Part shown: positions 63,914 through 64,000 of the stretch, in pieces
How positions within the stretch are numbered: the first letter of the stretch is position 1
How the letters are laid out: every line of letters begins with the position of its first letter
Assembly (NCBI GenBank): GCA_021818865.1
Contig: JAKASX010000002.1
Coordinates: 64,931 to 128,930, forward strand
Origin: Acidobacteriota bacterium
Lineage (GTDB): Bacteria > Acidobacteriota > Terriglobia > Acidiferrales > UBA7541
Direction: 5' to 3'
Length of the DNA stretch: 64,000 nucleotides
Notes under the pieces: generated by a model
Seen by the model: only the letters and a program-made list of their open reading frames with translations
Databases searched by the model: none
What the model was told of the DNA's origin: nothing
Made by a program: the position numbers and the translations under genes

Positions 63914-64000
63914 ATGCCATTTTCTTTCCTCGCGCACACTGCCGACGTTCGCATGCACGTCACCGGCGCGACGCTCGAAGAACTTTTCCGCGATGCGCTA
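63914..64000 (+). CDS. Archease family protein (partial, N-terminus)
   Basis: The first 29 codons are in the window. They read FSFLAHTADVRMHVTGATLE followed by ELFRDAL, the characteristic start of archease (SHS2 fold; family pattern F-x-LxHTAD-x-x-x-x-x-GxTLEELF). Archease activates the RNA ligase RtcB in tRNA and RNA repair, so an rtcB gene beyond the window edge would not be surprising. Confidence 0.8.
   Translation, partial: MPFSFLAHTADVRMHVTGATLEELFRDAL

Noticed and set aside
1..64000. tRNA, rRNA genes, CRISPR arrays and known riboswitches
   Set aside because: No convincing candidate was seen by eye; a dedicated RNA search was not possible.

Overview
The window is a GC-rich (roughly 60% by eye), densely coded stretch of bacterial chromosome. 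Its gene content points to Acidobacteriota: a large TonB-dependent receptor with an N-terminal carboxypeptidase-regulatory-like domain, an adjacent DUF1800/DUF1501 pair, a Ser/Thr kinase fused to PD40 (TolB-like) repeats, a TPR-CHAT protein with its own ECF sigma/anti-sigma pair, several Tat- or Sec-exported enzymes, and decayed IS and short interspersed repeats. The phylum is an inference; no rRNA or tRNA gene was recognised.

Region 1 (about 1-15.3 kb) is a cell-wall turnover block. murA and murQ overlap. Two divergent genes follow: a NagZ-type GH3 glucosaminidase fused to a serine beta-lactamase-fold domain, and the same kind of beta-lactamase-fold domain fused to a DUF1343/NamZ exo-muramidase. 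Downstream are a Dph6-like ATP enzyme, an exported unknown, an overlapping Na+/solute symporter-APC permease pair, and a divergent BadF-type sugar kinase. Together these look like a PTS-independent route for recovering GlcNAc and MurNAc from muropeptides. It resembles the Bacillus murQ-murR-murP-amiE-nagZ-namZ operon rearranged as fusion proteins.

Region 2 (about 15.3-23.2 kb) has two small membrane proteins, then a six-gene minus-strand operon: a beta-ureidopropionase-type amidohydrolase, a class III aminotransferase, an aldehyde dehydrogenase, an exported unknown, an LLM-class flavin oxidoreductase and a dihydropyrimidinase/hydantoinase. It reads as reductive pyrimidine or hydantoin catabolism without its dehydrogenase.

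Region 3 (about 23.3-37.2 kb) carries the TonB receptor, a YihY/BrkB membrane protein, a cupin, the DUF1800/DUF1501 pair, a DHA2-type MFS exporter, a hydroxyisobutyrate-dehydrogenase-like enzyme and two polytopic membrane proteins. An AT-richer gap at 31.84-32.65 kb holds a relic reading frame.

Region 4 (about 37.4-51 kb, minus strand) holds an ECF sigma factor, a zinc-finger anti-sigma, a TPR-CHAT protease and two paralogous exported proteins with a small YezD-like protein between them. A Tat-exported (alpha/alpha)6-type protein, an M61 peptidase with PDZ domain and a GH39-like glycosidase follow.

Region 5 (about 51-64 kb) has a transketolase with an unusual nine-cysteine tail, a decayed IS1380-family transposase, and a DUF3857-transglutaminase-TPR protein. 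It also has a TlpA-like thioredoxin and a DedA-rhodanese protein whose active site carries an in-frame TGA followed by a near-ideal bacterial SECIS hairpin, so it is a probable selenoprotein. The window closes with the PD40 kinase and the start of an archease gene. The probable selenoprotein and the fused muropeptide-rescue enzymes are the two most interesting observations.
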